A stretch of DNA of 64,000 nt from Amborella trichopoda (GCF_000471905.2 NW_006499997.1:890077-954076); one strand, 5' to 3'; counted from the first letter of the stretch, positions 1 to 13,197 are shown. The notes: generated from the sequence alone by a model not told the origin. A program made the numbers and translations.

Positions 1-1015
1 CTCTCAAAACAAATATTCCTGCATGTTCAGATGATCTATTTATTTTAAGCTGAAAGATAATGGGTATACATACATTTTGTGGTTTAAAGAGATGAACCTA
101 TTTAGAAAGATAAGTTATGGGGTTTGTATTCAATGTGAACAATCTGGTTTTCTCTATTGTTTAATACCGGTGTCAACAACGGACAACTCGGGCGATTGCA
201 AACAACTGTAGGAAACTGGGTTGCTTGCATTAGTCATGCATAGATTTTAGAGGGGAATTGAGTGTTTGAAGTCTTTAAACTTACTTCTAAGTTCAATCGA
301 CCGGCTAGAAGTTGGTTAATATTGGAGATCTTAGAGGGGAATTAAGTGTTTGAAGTTACAGGCTTGGGTATGTTACTAAGGTTGAGTTTGTGTATCCCTT
401 AATAATTAATTGACTTAAAGAGAACTTTTTCACAAGGCAACTTCATCGCAAACTGTATATATTCTCATAGTTCTGAATGTTATCTCGTTTTTTGTTTTAT
501 TCTATGTGTAATATAGGTGTTATCATACAAGTTTACTTCTATTTAGCTGTAGTGGATTAAGTTAAACAATAAAATAGTATGTAATAATAGTATTTTGGTC
601 ATGAAATTTGATTTTCCTAGTGGGCTGTTGCTAGTGAGTTGCTCCTGGTTTAGTTGTGCTAAAGGACTCAAATGAGTTTAATTAGGTCACTTTTAATGTT
701 CAGCTGAGTGCTTTTTGTGATTAAGGGGTGTCTTGATTTAATTTGGCTTAATAAACCATAGAGAAATATATTTCTTAAGCTTTTAATTTGATGGTGTGAT
801 ATTGGTGTTCTGGACTTTATAGAGTTTTTATAAGATTTGGAGGAATACTTCCTGAAGTGAACATTGCATATTCAGACTCTTTTCAAGTTATCTACTGCTT
901 TCTTTTGTTTTCTTTATGGTTTGAGGTGAGGGGAGCTTATTTATGAAACCTGAAGACTTCTGATTTATTCAGGACCAACTAGCTTTTAACAGAAAAGCTT
1001 TCCATATGGATTGTG
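1..1015. other. Unassigned T-rich non-coding DNA
   Basis: No coding exon is recognised. The stretch is T-rich on the plus strand, as plant introns are, so it could belong to a very long intron of the TOPLESS gene whose last exons start at 20247, but nothing proves this. Homology between the two hAT copies stops near its right edge. Confidence 0.35.
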
Positions 1016-3780
1016 AAGATGAGGTGAGTAAATTGGGGTGTGAGATTTTCAATTATAGAATCTAATATTTTATAAACTAAAATTTACATCTTTAGAAATA
1101 TAAAACATCTTTAGAAATATAAAGCTATAAAATTGCCCAAGTTTTGATATCCATTAGCCATTTAAGAGAAAATACAAAGTCACATAAGTTTAAAATGTAA
1201 AATTGCCCAAATTTTGATAAATGTATATCCATAATTATTTCAAACATTACTTTAAACTTGAATGTTCAGAAGTACAACTTCAACACATTCCACATTCCAG
1301 TGCCCAAACAAATTCCAACACATTGTAGAGTTCCAAAATCCAAAGTTCTAACATACAAACATGAATACATGACATTACAAAGAATTAAATGATCGTGAAC
1401 TTAAAAATTGCCCAGTAAGGTTTCATCATGACTTCCAACAATATCATCTCTTGTCTACCAACACTCTATTAGATGATGATGATGATGCCATGCCATCATC
1501 ATCAGAATCATCTCCCTTCTTCATTGGTCTCTTTTAAGTCTTGTAGCTCTGGCTCCTCTTCCTCCTCCCTCACTCTTTTAAGATTTATTTTCCTTGTGTG
1601 CTTGCACGCCTTCCAATGAGATTGGGATCCCTTTGAGACTAAGAGCCCCTCCTTTGAGATTGAGAGTGTATGGTCCTCAAGGGGGTCCAACTGGGTTTCC
1701 ATAACTTGCCTCACTTAGACTTCATGTCAACTTCTCTACAGCATGTGCGAAATCCTTGACTTCAGACTCAATCAACCGCTCACATGAATCATCCAACTCT
1801 TTAATTTCAATCCCTATAGCGGTACCTCAATTTCTGATTGTACTAAACGTACATGAGATCGTTTAGGCTTTTTTGCTCCAATTTGTTTCTCTTTTTGGTG
1901 TGTTTTTGTTTCATAAATCATAATGCATATTGCATAAATAACTTAGAATTTTAAAAAAAAAATTACATTGTCAAGTAAGTATAAGACACTACCATCTCAA
2001 AAGTACTAAAATTGGGGTCACATCCTGATGAGCTACATGTCAAATTGAGTATTTGTATAGCCATCCATTGCAAGTGCTTAGCACTTGACCCATGGTTGGT
2101 ACACCATGTACCTACATCACAGTATTAGATTTTACAAAAAATTAAGTAATAAAGAATAGAATAAAATTGTCTTAAAACTCTCAACAAAAGAAGATAAATT
2201 TAACTTACCCGCCTTGAGAATTCTCCATTGCCTTATTGCAAGTTCAGTGCCAAGTGACCCTAATGCCATTCTATACTTCTCTAGGTCTATGGACACTAGG
2301 ACTTGTTCTTCTATAATGGGGATGAGTCTGATCATGCATGTATTGATGGCATCCATAAAAAACCCTGAGTCTCTATCTGTGGATTGTCATAAAAATAAGC
2401 AGCATTCAAATAGTATCCTGCCAAGTGGAGGGGCCACTCAAGCTTTGAGTCCCACATACTTTCTACAATATCCAAAATAGGCCCATAGAACTTATCATTG
2501 TGATGAAAATTTTGCTTAAATTCCTGCTTGGCAACTTCCATTGCCTTGTAAATATGGCCCACAGGTGGCTCCTCCTTGCTATCTACTAAGCGCAAAACTT
2601 TAACAAGTGGCTCGAAGGCTTTAATGAACCAATCAACTTTCTTCCAAAAGCTTCTTGATATGATAATATCAACAACCTTCCTCCCCTTTGCATGAATAGA
2701 CCACTTGAATTGGTTCCACTCATCAGAAACCAACGTTTTTCTTAAATTATCTTTTTCGCTCTAAAGCGACTTCAAGCACAAATAAGAGGTGGCAAATCTA
2801 GACACCCCTACTCTCACCAACCCATTCTTACAAAAGTTCCTCATCAAAGCCAAGACATGTGTTTGGTTGTAAATGAAACTTGAGACTTTCTTGGCATTCT
2901 GCATATCTGACTACTACTTTCTTATCAATGGTCTCGAGCATGCGGCCAATGTAATAAATTATAAATAAAAGCAAAAAATAGCCAAACATATATTACGATT
3001 ATTCGATTTTACATTATAAGTTATAAACATAGCCAAACACAGCCAAAAAATATAGACACAATATATAATAAATAAATTTGCAACATACAATGGAAATAAA
3101 TCCAAACATAGACAAAAGTATATTATAAATTTTCAATCTTGCATTAAAAGCTACAAACAAAGCCAAACAGATCCACACTATATATTATAAAATTTTGAGT
3201 TTGCACTATCAAGTAGAAAAATAGCCAAACATACACAAAAATATGTTATAATCACAAAAGTAGTAAGCAAACCCTTCAAAAAAAAAGAAAAGAAAAGAAA
3301 ACACTCAAGAAGTTTCATCATAAATGTTATGCCAAACTTCAAATATAAACACAAGAAAATTAACTAAAAAAACTTACCATAATATAATACTCATAAAAAA
3401 AATGAAACCTTAAACATAAACCTTAAATCTACTAACCTTTCCAAATGCAATAAAAAAACCCTTAAAATCTATGCTTCAATCATGTACTTTTGGATGCCAA
3501 AACCTCTCTTTTTCTACGTCTTCTCCAAAAACACCCGAGTTACATGCCTTTTGATTTCACAAATATCAAGTTTGTAATCGATCTTCAAAAACATTTTGAT
3601 TCAAGCTAAAGTGTTTTTTTTTTGGAGGGAAACTCCTATCAATTACCTAAGTACCCATTTCATGAGGACAATTTCAGCGTTTGCCTGGGTTACTGCCATG
3701 CCTAGGGCTGTATAGCCCCAAGGTGGGGCGGTGAGGCATCCCAGCCGCCCGGGCTGCTGGGCGACTGTTTTTTTGGACAT
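1016..3780 (-). mobile_element. hAT transposon copy 1 (minus strand), decayed
   Basis: The 5' end lies near 3780. There the reverse strand reads a degenerate hAT-type terminus, followed by a GC-rich subterminal part and a leader. The same leader is found in plus orientation at 5247-5745. The 3' part (about 1016-1700) matches 6440-7079 in inverted orientation, including a run encoding Asp/Ser/His-rich residues and a long AT-rich tail. Between them lies a decayed transposase gene. The 3' boundary is simply where homology between the two copies ends; no clear terminal inverted repeat or target duplication is seen there. Confidence 0.7.
1860..2960 (-). pseudogene. hAT transposase pseudogene
   Basis: Minus-strand frames carry a typical plant hAT transposase (DUF659/dimerisation type). 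Recognisable stretches in order are: a part reading 'FIYNQTHVLALMRNF' and 'VSRFATSYLCLKSL' (about 2900-2760), then 'SDEWNQFKWSIHAKGRK' through 'PLVKVLRLVDSKEEP' and 'HLAGYYLNAAYFYDNP' (2733-2332), then 'EKYRMALGSLGTELAIRQWR' (2356-2132 in another frame). A remnant of the C-terminal dimerisation domain ('TKKRNKLEQK', about 1900) follows. Frameshifts near 2340 and 2740, in-frame stops and a gap of several hundred bases before the dimerisation part show it is dead. The enzyme family cuts and pastes elements with 8-bp target duplications. Confidence 0.8.
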
Positions 3781-4120
3781 AGGGTGGTTTCATCATTGTT
3801 TGATTAGTGGTGTCCATATTCCTTGCCTATGCATCTGCTATTTCCTTTGTATTTCTTAGTGAAAAATCCTTTGTATTTCACTTATTATGTACTTTTGCTT
3901 TTGATGGCATGCTGCATGCATGTGTATGAAAGGCCGAGGGTAGACTACAATGAGTAATTAATCCCTTGTTTATTGCTTCTAGTTTACTATGGCTGATTAT
4001 TGGTTACTAAATAGAGAACAAAAGAAGGCTTACTCTACAGACGTGATAACCAGAACAAAGTAATCCCTAATACATATTTACAAGCACGTATAGATAAATC
4101 CAAATAGCTGCGCTAACAGG
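3781..4120. other. Unassigned spacer
   Basis: AT-rich sequence between the hAT copy and the first LINE fragment. I see no gene or clear repeat in it. Confidence 0.4.
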
Positions 4121-4123
4121 ACT

Positions 4124-5246
4124 GTGGACCTTGGATGGTCATGGGATCTTCACAATTGGATCCTCCTACAAAGCCCTCTTGTCAGGTTAGGATTTTCTCA
4201 CTCAGGGGCAAAGTGTGGTCCTCCTTGTCCTATGGTGGATAAATGCTTTTCAATGCTAGGGAGTTTACATGGCATACTAATGGTGGATGCTTCAATGTCA
4301 TGGACTGCAATTCCTCATATGTTTGTGTTATGTGTGGAGTCTGAGTTGATGGATCATCTTTTGATGCGCTTAAGGTTTGGCCTTGGCGGTCGGTGAACTT
4401 TTTTATTAGAGTTTGGTGATCTTTATCTAAATGGTGCAAATGCTTTCTATGTTGTGATTTGCTATTCCACCAAGGGGAGGCGTTCTTTGGAAGATGTTCA
4501 CCATAGCCACCTTGTAGCATTTGGAAGGAATACCCTTTTGTTCTTGGAGAAGTTTGGGGTTATAGACCGCATGTCAGAAAAATGTAGAGCCTTCAATTTG
4601 ATGCAGATGGGCTTCGACAACCAATGGAGATCTTGGATTGAAACTTGTGTCTACAGCCCATTTCTTGATCTTGATCAACAAATTGTCTCATGGTTTCTTC
4701 AGTGTGTCCTGTGGTCTTCGACGAGGAGACTCACTTCCCCCTTCTTGTTTGCTATCATAGCAGAAATTTCAGCCATTCTATTACAAACGTATACAACAAT
4801 GGCCTCCTTCAAGGATTCAAAACCTTTGTGTTGGCCCCTCTACTTCCCATCTTCTGTAGTCTGCAGATCATACCTAGGTCTTTTGCAACGTCAGTCTCCA
4901 ATCAGTGGTTAACCTTTGGCTACGACTTAGATGTTTTGAATTGGCCTCTGGCCTACACATTAACATGAAAAAAACTAAATAATAGGTGTAGCTATAAATG
5001 AGGACACAGTCGTGGACCTAGCACAGAGGTTGGGGTGTGGGCATGATCGACTGCGCTTGAAATACTTGGGCTTCCTCTTGTGCATGAGAAACCTAGAAAA
5101 GATAAGTGGGAGGGCATTGTTGAGAAGTTTGATCATACGTTAGCTGCCTGGAAATGTTGATATCTCTCACTCAAAAGGTTGCATCACCTTTATTAAGGAC
5201 ACTTTCTCAAGTTATACCCATCTTTAGATGCCCCTCTTTGCATGCC
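4124..5246 (+). mobile_element. L1-type LINE fragments (plus strand)
   Basis: Two pieces of plant L1 ORF2 lie end to end. The first (4124-4400) resembles the zf-RVT region (cysteine-rich, 'MFVLCVESELMDHLL'). The second (about 4560-5246) is reverse transcriptase with the helix before motif B ('MGFDNQWRSWIETCV'), a frameshifted motif B and then 'KYLGLPL', which marks the end of the RT fingers/thumb in plant L1s. zf-RVT normally follows RT, so the order shows two independent or rearranged fragments. Frameshifts and stops are frequent. The second piece is cut at 5246 by the hAT copy that starts with CAGTGTTC. Confidence 0.65.
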
Positions 5247-7079
5247 CAGTGTTCAAAAAATCGCCTGCCTAGCGTCCTGGGCAGCCAGGAGGCCTCACAG
5301 TTACCGTGGGGCTATACAGCCTTGGGTGTGGCGGTAGGCCAGGGCAGATGCCTACCTCCTACTGCTAGGGCGCCCGCCCTAGGCCCTTTTAGCGAGCTGA
5401 AAAATGGCCATGTCCAAAAGGGCGTTTTAGTAATTTCCCCCCTTGAAAAAGGGGGAGATAGGTTATGCCCCCCCCCTCCACACACACACACAACGAAACC
5501 CTAGTGAGAAATAGTTTTCTCCCAAAAACACACTTTTTTTCCTTGGATTGAATATTTTTTGAAAATCGATTTCGTACTCGAAGTTTTTGATTTCTTGTGA
5601 AATCGAAAGGCATTCGACATGGGTCTTTTTTGGAGACCAAAGAGGGCAAAAGAGAGGTTTTGGCATCCCAAAATAAGCGATTGAAGCCTACTTCGATTGG
5701 GTTTGGAAAGGTTAGTAGATTTACATGTTTATATTTAGGGCTTCATTTTTTAAAAGAATTATAGTATGTCCTCTGCATTTTCTCTACTCCACTTACCCTC
5801 TGATCCCCTCACCTCCTTTTTCCCTCTCAACCTGTCTGTCCTTTCCCCCTCTCACTTCTCTACATTCCTTTCTTCCCTCTCTTTCTCACGTGTTTACCCC
5901 TCCTCTCCTCCCTTGTACCCCTTTCTCCCATACCCCTCCCTTTCTTCTTCCCCCATCTCCTTCCCTCGCTCGTATGGCAACATAGGGTGGGTGTCACTGG
6001 CGAATCTCCTGCCCCTTCTGGACTGAGAAGCTGGCCCTTTCAGACGGACGGCCTGCCTCATTCGACCTGTTTTTGCCTCATCTAGGCTGCAACCTTTATA
6101 CCAGGATCATCCCGCCAGCTGCTTGCAAGGTTGCTCATGTGCTGCAACTTCTGATACCTCTTGAAGAAGGCTTGTTTCGGTTTTTAAAATGTAGATTTGT
6201 TTGTGTTGAGTTCTACTTACCTATCTTTCTGTACTTCTCTTGCTTAAATCTTTATTTTCTTTTTTCTCTTTGTTCTCTCCCTCTCTCTTGTACTTTGAGC
6301 ACCCAGTTTGTGGGCTGCCTCTATCTTTTGATTTTTTTATTACTATTCTTATTCTATAAAGGTAACCATTTCTTAAAAAAAAATTGTAGTATGTTATGTT
6401 TTTTAGGTAATTTTCTTCTATTTATACTTGAAGTTTGGCATCACATGTATGGTGAAACTTCTCAAAGGAAGGGGTAAAGAGCAAGGGGAAGAGACCACTT
6501 AAAAGAGTGAGGAAGGAGGAAGAGGAGCTAGAGTTATAAGACTCAAATGAGACTGATGAAGAAGACCGAAATGTATTAGAGGTAGATGATTTTGATGATG
6601 ATGGCATGGCATCATCACATCATCATCATCTGATAGAATTTGGTGGGACAGACAATTAATGACATTGTTGGAAGTCATGATGAAACCCAATTGGGCCCTT
6701 TTTAAGTTCATGCTCCCTTAAATCTTTTTAGTTTCATGTACTTTTGTTTGTATGTTTGGACTTTGGATTTTGGAACTCTACTATGTGTTGGAATTTTTTT
6801 GGGTACTGGAATGTGTTGAAGTTGGAACACCTGACCTTTTTAACTTTCAAGTTTGAAGTAATGTTTGAAATGCTTATGGATATACGTTTATGTCAAAGTT
6901 TGGTGCAATTTTACAGTTCAAAGTTATGTGACTTGTATGTTAGCTTAAATGGCTGATGGGTGTCAAAATTTGTCAATTTTACAGTTTTATATTTTTAAAC
7001 ATGTAAATATTAGTTTATAAGAAATTGGATTCCATAATTGACAACCCCACACCCCTCTTTTCTCAGCCCACCTTCACTC
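5247..7079 (+). mobile_element. hAT transposon copy 2, internally deleted
   Basis: It starts with CAGTGTTCAAAAAATCGCC, a hAT-like terminus, and a GC-rich subterminal block. It shares its leader (5500-5745) and its 3' part (6440-7079) with copy 1 in opposite orientation. The transposase core is missing, so it is non-autonomous. It is interrupted by a retroposed insert at 5770-6381. The right end is where homology to copy 1 stops; a matching terminal repeat was not found. Confidence 0.65.
5770..6381 (+). mobile_element. 5'-truncated retroposed insert with poly(A) and target duplication
   Basis: The insert is flanked by a 13-bp target duplication, AATTATAGTATGT (5757-5769) and AATTGTAGTATGT (6382-6394), with one mismatch. 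It ends in an A run at 6375-6383. There is no coding capacity; the body is pyrimidine-rich and looks like the 3' end of a non-LTR retroelement. Removing it makes the surrounding hAT leader continuous with copy 1. The family (LINE 3' end or SINE) is not identified. Confidence 0.7.
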
Positions 7080-8469
7080 TTCCCTCCTGGCCCCCCGCCG
7101 GAGTCCCCTACAAAGTGGCCGACCTTTTGATATCTTTCATTTGTATTATTACACAAGGGCTGGAAGGTGAGTTGTAAATAACCTCCTGTTTGTAAAAGTC
7201 ACTAGGAAATGGTGGTATGTTGACCATGAGCACAATCTTAGTCATTTGCTGAAAGTAATATGCTATGTGGTTTCCCCAACATGGCCAAAAAGTTGGACAA
7301 AATAAAGTATTATTGATCTGCAGATTGAACTTGAAAACTCTACGGCAATAGAGTAGTATCGACCATTGCACGGTACTTTCAGAATTTCTATTGATTGGAA
7401 TTTGAAGGTAATGGATAATAACCCCCTTTTCTCTCCCTTTTTTACCTTTTGTTGTCTATATCACTCAAAACATGTGGAACCACCTGTGTGTCTCATGTCA
7501 TCATGTGGTAAGATGATGACAGCAGTTAACACCAGTTGGTGCAACCAACCAACCCCCCCGCCCCCTCTGTCTTCCTTTTTTTCCTTCCTTGGGGCCGTTT
7601 TTTGAAAATAGACAGTCGGCCACACCCTTGAAATGTGGGTCCCACATGTTGGGGCACCCTAAGAACCCTGGACATGTGTGCCCTGTGAAAAAAGAGAGAA
7701 TGTGAATGATATAAAGTTCAGCATTTAGGGTGCATTAGGAAATGTTTTGAAACAGCATTTTGGGGCTTAATTTTTAAGCCTTATATTTAAGGCGGTTAAC
7801 ACTCCAAATTGGAAAGGTCTTTGGAGCTTCAAACACCTTTCGGATTTAATGCAAATGACACAAATAAGCAGCCAATTACATTAAGTTCATAAAGGGGTGA
7901 AACCCTTTGTTGTGTCTGTACTCTGTAAGGCACTGTAGGCAAGGCCTTTTGCAGATGTTCATTTCTTCCTACATTGTAAGGTATCCTTTCAAGTACGGTG
8001 ATCCTTCCTTAAATTGGTGAAATCCAGTGGGTCACCTTTGATTCTATCAAATGCTCCATGCTATGTTTCCATCTCTGCCTCGCCATACACACAATAAACA
8101 AAAATTTCCTAAAGGTCCAATCTGTGGAGGCTTACTATCCTCTGTTTTTTGGTCTGTCCAGCTGAAGAGAAGCTGTACTTTCCAAATCTTGGAATTCAAT
8201 GCTCCAAATCTTATTGAGCTCACCAAGGCATCTACCATCTCCTGAGCCTTAGCTTGCAAAGGATTTTTTTGGTCTTTCCTCTTCTGACTTCATTTCCCAA
8301 TGGAAGAACTTGATTTGGAGAACCCCTCCCTCAATCAACTACATGATCTGCTGCACGGACCCCCCCATCCTTGGGTGTCATCAAATTAATTTTGATTGGT
8401 GCCCATTGGGCAACCCATGACCTTCAGAGGTTGGTGGTCTGGTTATAGATGACTGAGATCAGGCCCTTC
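7080..8469. other. Unassigned repeat-like DNA
   Basis: No gene is recognised. A 70-codon minus-strand open frame at 8047-8259 has no recognisable domain. The region between two LINE fragments is probably old retroelement sequence. Confidence 0.3.
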
Positions 8470-8905
8470 TCACCTACCCTAGTCTGGTTGGCACTGTTGA
8501 ATCCAATATTGAGGGCATTCTAGCTGTGCTCACGGCCTCACACTTTTTGACCATTCCTGGGGTTCGCAGTTGACTTTGGAAGAAGAAAAAACACAATGAT
8601 ATTGCCTGGGCCTCCCAGCCCTCTTTCATGCCATGAAGGTTAGACCAGCTATTCCGACCATTAAAAGTGTGCATTTGCTATATCTGGAGAGAAGCACCCC
8701 CCTGATGCACTGGTAAAAGAAGGCATAGACTACCCAATCTTTCGATTTCTAGACCACCTCCCACAATCCCTTTATACTTTTACAGAAACTTTTTGAGTTT
8801 CTTTTTTGTCTCTTTATTCTTTCCTTTTGGTTTACCTCTTCAAACTGTATAGGTTTTGTACGCATGCAATTTTGATATACACGTTAACCTTTAAAAAATA
8901 AACTA
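8470..8905 (+). mobile_element. L1-type LINE 3' end fragment (plus strand)
   Basis: Degenerate plus-strand codons read 'LFRPLKVCICYIWREAPP', resembling the 'IWRERN' motif near the C terminus of plant L1 ORF2. They are followed by a T-rich 3' UTR and an A-rich end (TTTAAAAAATAAAC, about 8890-8905). It is too decayed to place the 5' border. Confidence 0.45.
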
Positions 8906-9699
8906 AAATTAAAAGAAAGAAGATTTAATCATCACTTCTGTAGTGATTCTACCAGGATTCAGGACCTCCACATGATGGACTTAATTAAGTTTGGATTAGG
9001 ATTGCACTTAACCACCCATTCTCTGAGCCATCAATGCCAAGGTGGGTGACCTCTGAAGGTTTGTTGAAGCTGTAACTTTGATGTCATGTGGCAACTTGTG
9101 GTCTACGAGGGTGGGTGGTGAAGTGGTTCTCCTGTTGTCTTGGGGTTCTGTGATTCCATGGGCACAGAGGCGAGAGCTTTGCTGATGGGTTGTCGATTTG
9201 CTTTGTTGGCTTGTCCACGTTTTGTTGTTTGATGATATTAGAGAGCGTATGCGCAATCTGGTGTTCTTTGGAGAGTGGCTAGTATCTTGAGGAGAATGAC
9301 ATGTGAGATAGTTGGTCTCCTTCTCATATACTCTTCGATACTGATGCTTAAGCTAACTGAGTAGCCTTGGTAGAGGGCAAGTCAAGCCTACTTGTGGTGA
9401 GTGGTTAGTATTTAATGTTTGGGATGTGCTCTCAACATGTCAGTGACCTTAAGTCTACTACAAAATTTTGGCCTGTTGAAACAAAGCTAAGCAGTTTTAA
9501 TCTTGAATATTGGCCTGAGGCACCCTCTTTAGCCAGACTATCCACAACTGCATTAGCCACCTGCCACATGCTGAAAAGAAGCTTACAATCAGTTCTATAA
9601 CTTGAAAATGTGGTCCAAATTTTCTTTCAGCCTCCAAGGATATGGAGAAGCTCTTGAAGCTCATTTAATTACATTATTTTGATCTCCTTCAACAATCAG
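8906..9699. other. Unassigned LINE-derived DNA
   Basis: Open frames on both strands are short and unrecognised. By context the stretch is probably decayed LINE sequence between the L1 end on the left and the minus-strand L1 on the right. Confidence 0.3.
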
Positions 9700-12120
9700 G
9701 GTGTGTCCCTACCTAATGTCGAACCTTTTTAGGCATCATCGAAGGACCCTTGTTTGGCCATTGTTGAATATGCAATCCAACCGGAGGTGCAAATAAGAGC
9801 AATAGCCTTGAGGAGCTATTGCGGAACATGGTTCCTATACTGGCATGCCCTGGATTGCCCAAGGTGCATCCTTCAAAATTTAATTTGATGACCCCCTGCT
9901 CTGGACTCTCCAAAAACTTCAATCATCAGACTGACCATAGTCTAAGCTCAATAATCTGGGGCCAGTTGCGAGCAAAATCTGCTGATAAAAAGTTTTACGA
10001 TGTGTTTCAATTTCTTGTCCACAAAAGAACCAGAGACCTGATATTGTTCCTTATAGCCTCTATTCAAGCTTCATGACCTTCAACGCTCCATCATATCATT
10101 CCAGCCAGATGGACCAGATAGCAGATATAACAGTGACTCTCCGTGGCAATAGGCCACATGAAGGATAAGGGGTAGAGAATATAGCCGAGAATAGTTGTTG
10201 CACAAGCTGTGGGGTAACCTGCATCCCCTGAAAATTTTGGATCATCGAAGCCCAAAAGTGACCGGCTGCCTCCCAATGGATGAAGAAGTGCCCCCACTGG
10301 TTTCCTCTGCTTCCTTGCATATTAATATTATATATTGATTTGATAGTTGTATGCCTCAATGTTGCCATTGATCGACGTTGAGAGATTCCAAGCCAATTAG
10401 AAGCTTGAATTTTGCAAGGTGCGAACTAGGCATGATTTGCAGTGACTATTAAACCATGATGTGGGACTGGGATTATGGTTGAAAATGACATTGTGAACCT
10501 CCATAGGGCACCACATTACTTCCTACTCCTGGAATGCCTACTGCATTGAGTAACTCCATCAAACCTGTGAGTTGTGGTAATTCACGGTCGAGTAGATTTA
10601 TCCTGAAATTGGGGTTCACACTAGGATGCCCCAATTAGCTAAATGAAGAGAGCGGACCTGCGAATCTGTTTTGAGGGGCTATCTCTCAACCACAACTCCT
10701 TCCACATTTCTATTCGATCCCTTGTTTTCACACTTATGTGAAAGTGGTTAAAAAAGGAGATTGGGCTGATACTATTCCCTTCTACCACTGCATCCCACTG
10801 CTACTTGTGCTGCTCGCCAATTCGGCCAGGGAGGCCAAGGTACTTGGTATGTAGAGGTTCAGTCCAATATCCGTAGTTCTTAGCTGTACTTCCATTTCAG
10901 GCCATACACCTACACCCATGAGTTTGTTTTTGGGCAGGTTTTCCTTGAGTGTGGTTGCAACTTTTAAATATCCGACAAAAAGCCACAGCCGGTTGATTTG
11001 CTGGCAGTTGGCATTGCAAAGAACCAACCTGTCAACAGCATACTGGATGGAGGTGGGAAATTTGGTTCTCCCTTGTAGATTGCGGGGAACCTTGTAACAA
11101 CTCATGCTATACATTTTTGGAATGGAAAGACTAAAGATCTCTGCCATAATTGCGAATGAGAGGGACAGTAGATCCCTTGTTGGAGACCCCCAAAGGAGGG
11201 GAAGGAACTTTGAGCTCGGCCCTTGACCAACACTGAGAAATGAGGCGTGGAGATACACCCCCTTATCCACGTTGTCCATTTCTCTTCGAACTCCATAAGA
11301 TGTCCGACCTGGTTGAGGAGCGCTCAGTCCACATGATTGTACCCTTTTCCCACTCCAGCTTAGAGACCAGACCAGGTATTTACAACTGATTTCTTGAGCG
11401 GATAGACTCAACTGCATTTAAAGCCCCTTCCAGTTTTGCCTATCCTGAACAAAAGTGCCTTGGTTAGGTTTAAGAACAAGATTCAACACCTGCCTATAGT
11501 GGGATTTGAGGACCTTGGTATGCATTTCGTACGAAGTATTTTGGAGACTGTTGGGAAGGAAGTTTTGCAGTGCTTTGACTGCTTCCAATTTAGAGACCAA
11601 AGGAGGAAGGTGGAGTTCATCGCTTATAGATGTTTCTCTTGTGCTCTGGGATATCTGGGGCTCATTAATCCTGAAACTATGGAATAAAGCCCCTGGGAAG
11701 CCATCATGGCCAGGGACGTTATCTTTGTCCCAACTCAGCTATAGCTCTGTGGATTTATTTTTCCACAGATGCTCTTTCTGGCCATTTACCCTATCTTGGG
11801 GCAAGGTGAGAAAATGGAGACTAAAAATCCTGGGCCTAGCTTGGTGCTAGGTAGAGAATTTCTTGAAGTAATTGATAGTAACCTTACTCATTTCCCAAGG
11901 TCTTCATAAATTCCATTGCCCTCTTTAATCTGAGTTATGTTTTTGGCTCTTCTTCGACATCTTGACAATCTTGTGGAAGAAAGCTCTATGTTCAGTCTCC
12001 TTTAAGCTACTTTATCCTAGAGTGTTGCAGCCAATGTATCTCTTCGTGCTTAATGATGGTCGGATATGACACCTTCTCCCCTATTCTCCTAGGCCACTCC
12101 TCTTAGGGCACTACCCTAGA
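9700..12120 (-). mobile_element. L1-type LINE ORF2 remnant (minus strand)
   Basis: Reading leftward: reverse transcriptase (about 11720-10780) with a decayed fingers region, 'EFEEKWTTWIRGCISTPHFS' (11296 leftward) and a frameshifted motif B. Next is zf-RVT-like sequence around 10370-10090 ('LVQQLFSAIFSTP'), then an RNase H-like domain at 9922-9713 ('GVIKLNFEGCTLGNPGHASI', the plant LINE RVT_3 pattern in which Asp is usual at the position read here as Glu). Stops and frameshifts throughout show a dead copy. The 5' part (ORF1, endonuclease) is not recognised. Confidence 0.7.
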
Positions 12121-13197
12121 TTCCTCGATCAGATCCAGATGTCTGATTTAATTTAATAAGACTTCATATTTCTCGTGACAGCAACTCAGGCGGCTACTAT
12201 TCCACTGAACCTACCCAACCATGAAACATGAAGGAAGATCCCCATTGAGGGATAAGGTGGTGAAAGTTTGGTACCTCTAACCACATCATCCCAAAATGAA
12301 AAGGTTTTAAAGAACTATGGACCGGTTCAATGCCTAAAAGAATAAGGGTATGGTCCATAGTTATCAGGATCGAGATTAGGACCAGTTGCAAGATCAGATT
12401 AGGAGTGAGGGATTTTGAATTGCTAGAAAGTCCCTAGATTCCAGATTGCCGCCACACCATGATCATATCCCAACTATTTTGAATCGGAGACACGGATCAT
12501 GTTCTCTATCAAGGGCCATACCTTCAGTGAGACCATAAGTCACCATATCTACTTCCATCCATGTCCTTTTGAGCCTTCCCCTTACCTTTTTAGAGCCTTC
12601 TACTTGAACCAAATCGCATCTCTTAACCGATGTTGTATTAGGCTTATGCTGCACATGGCTCGCCCATCTAAGTCTACTTTCTCTCATCTTAGGGCCTTTT
12701 GCAGCCACACTTAATATTCTTTGAATGTATTCATTATGAATTCTATCCTTTATTGTCTTGCGACTCATCTATCTCAACATCTTCATCTTTCCTACACTCA
12801 TCCTATAGGTATATTTTTTCTTGACTACTCAACATTCCACCCCATAAAGCGTGGCTGGTCTCATAAGTGTCCTATAGAACTTCCCCTTTAGGGCGTGTTT
12901 GATAACATAAAGTTGGGGGGGGGGGGAGGAAGAAGGAACTTCCACATTATTGTACAACTCTCGTGTTTGATGCATGAAACTTATACAGTTAAGAAGTTCC
13001 CCAAGAACTTTCTTACTCCGTTATGCTTAAGAAAAAATGTTTCATCTAAAACGATGGAACTTAAAATAGGAACTTGGCCTTCATAGAGGGCTTCTTCCTC
13101 AAACCCTATTTTGCCTCCCTCCTTATATTTATATTTGTATTTTGTATTCATATTGTTAATTTATATTTGTATTATATTAATATAATATTATATTATT

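Noticed and set aside
961..1023. Exon-like stretch bounded by TTCAG and GTGAGT with an open frame of 17 codons
   Set aside because: It does not resemble any TOPLESS exon. The 'donor' lies in the hAT copy tail, where the same bases recur at 7050-7079, so it is probably chance.
5725..6477. Overlapping plus-strand frames rich in Pro, Ser, Leu and Phe
   Set aside because: They arise from a pyrimidine-rich stretch of a retroposed insert and are not conserved proteins.
12463..12768. Candidate host gene on the minus strand
   Set aside because: The sequence is the C-terminal end of an RTE LINE ('LRWASHVQHKP', 'GRLKRTWMEV').
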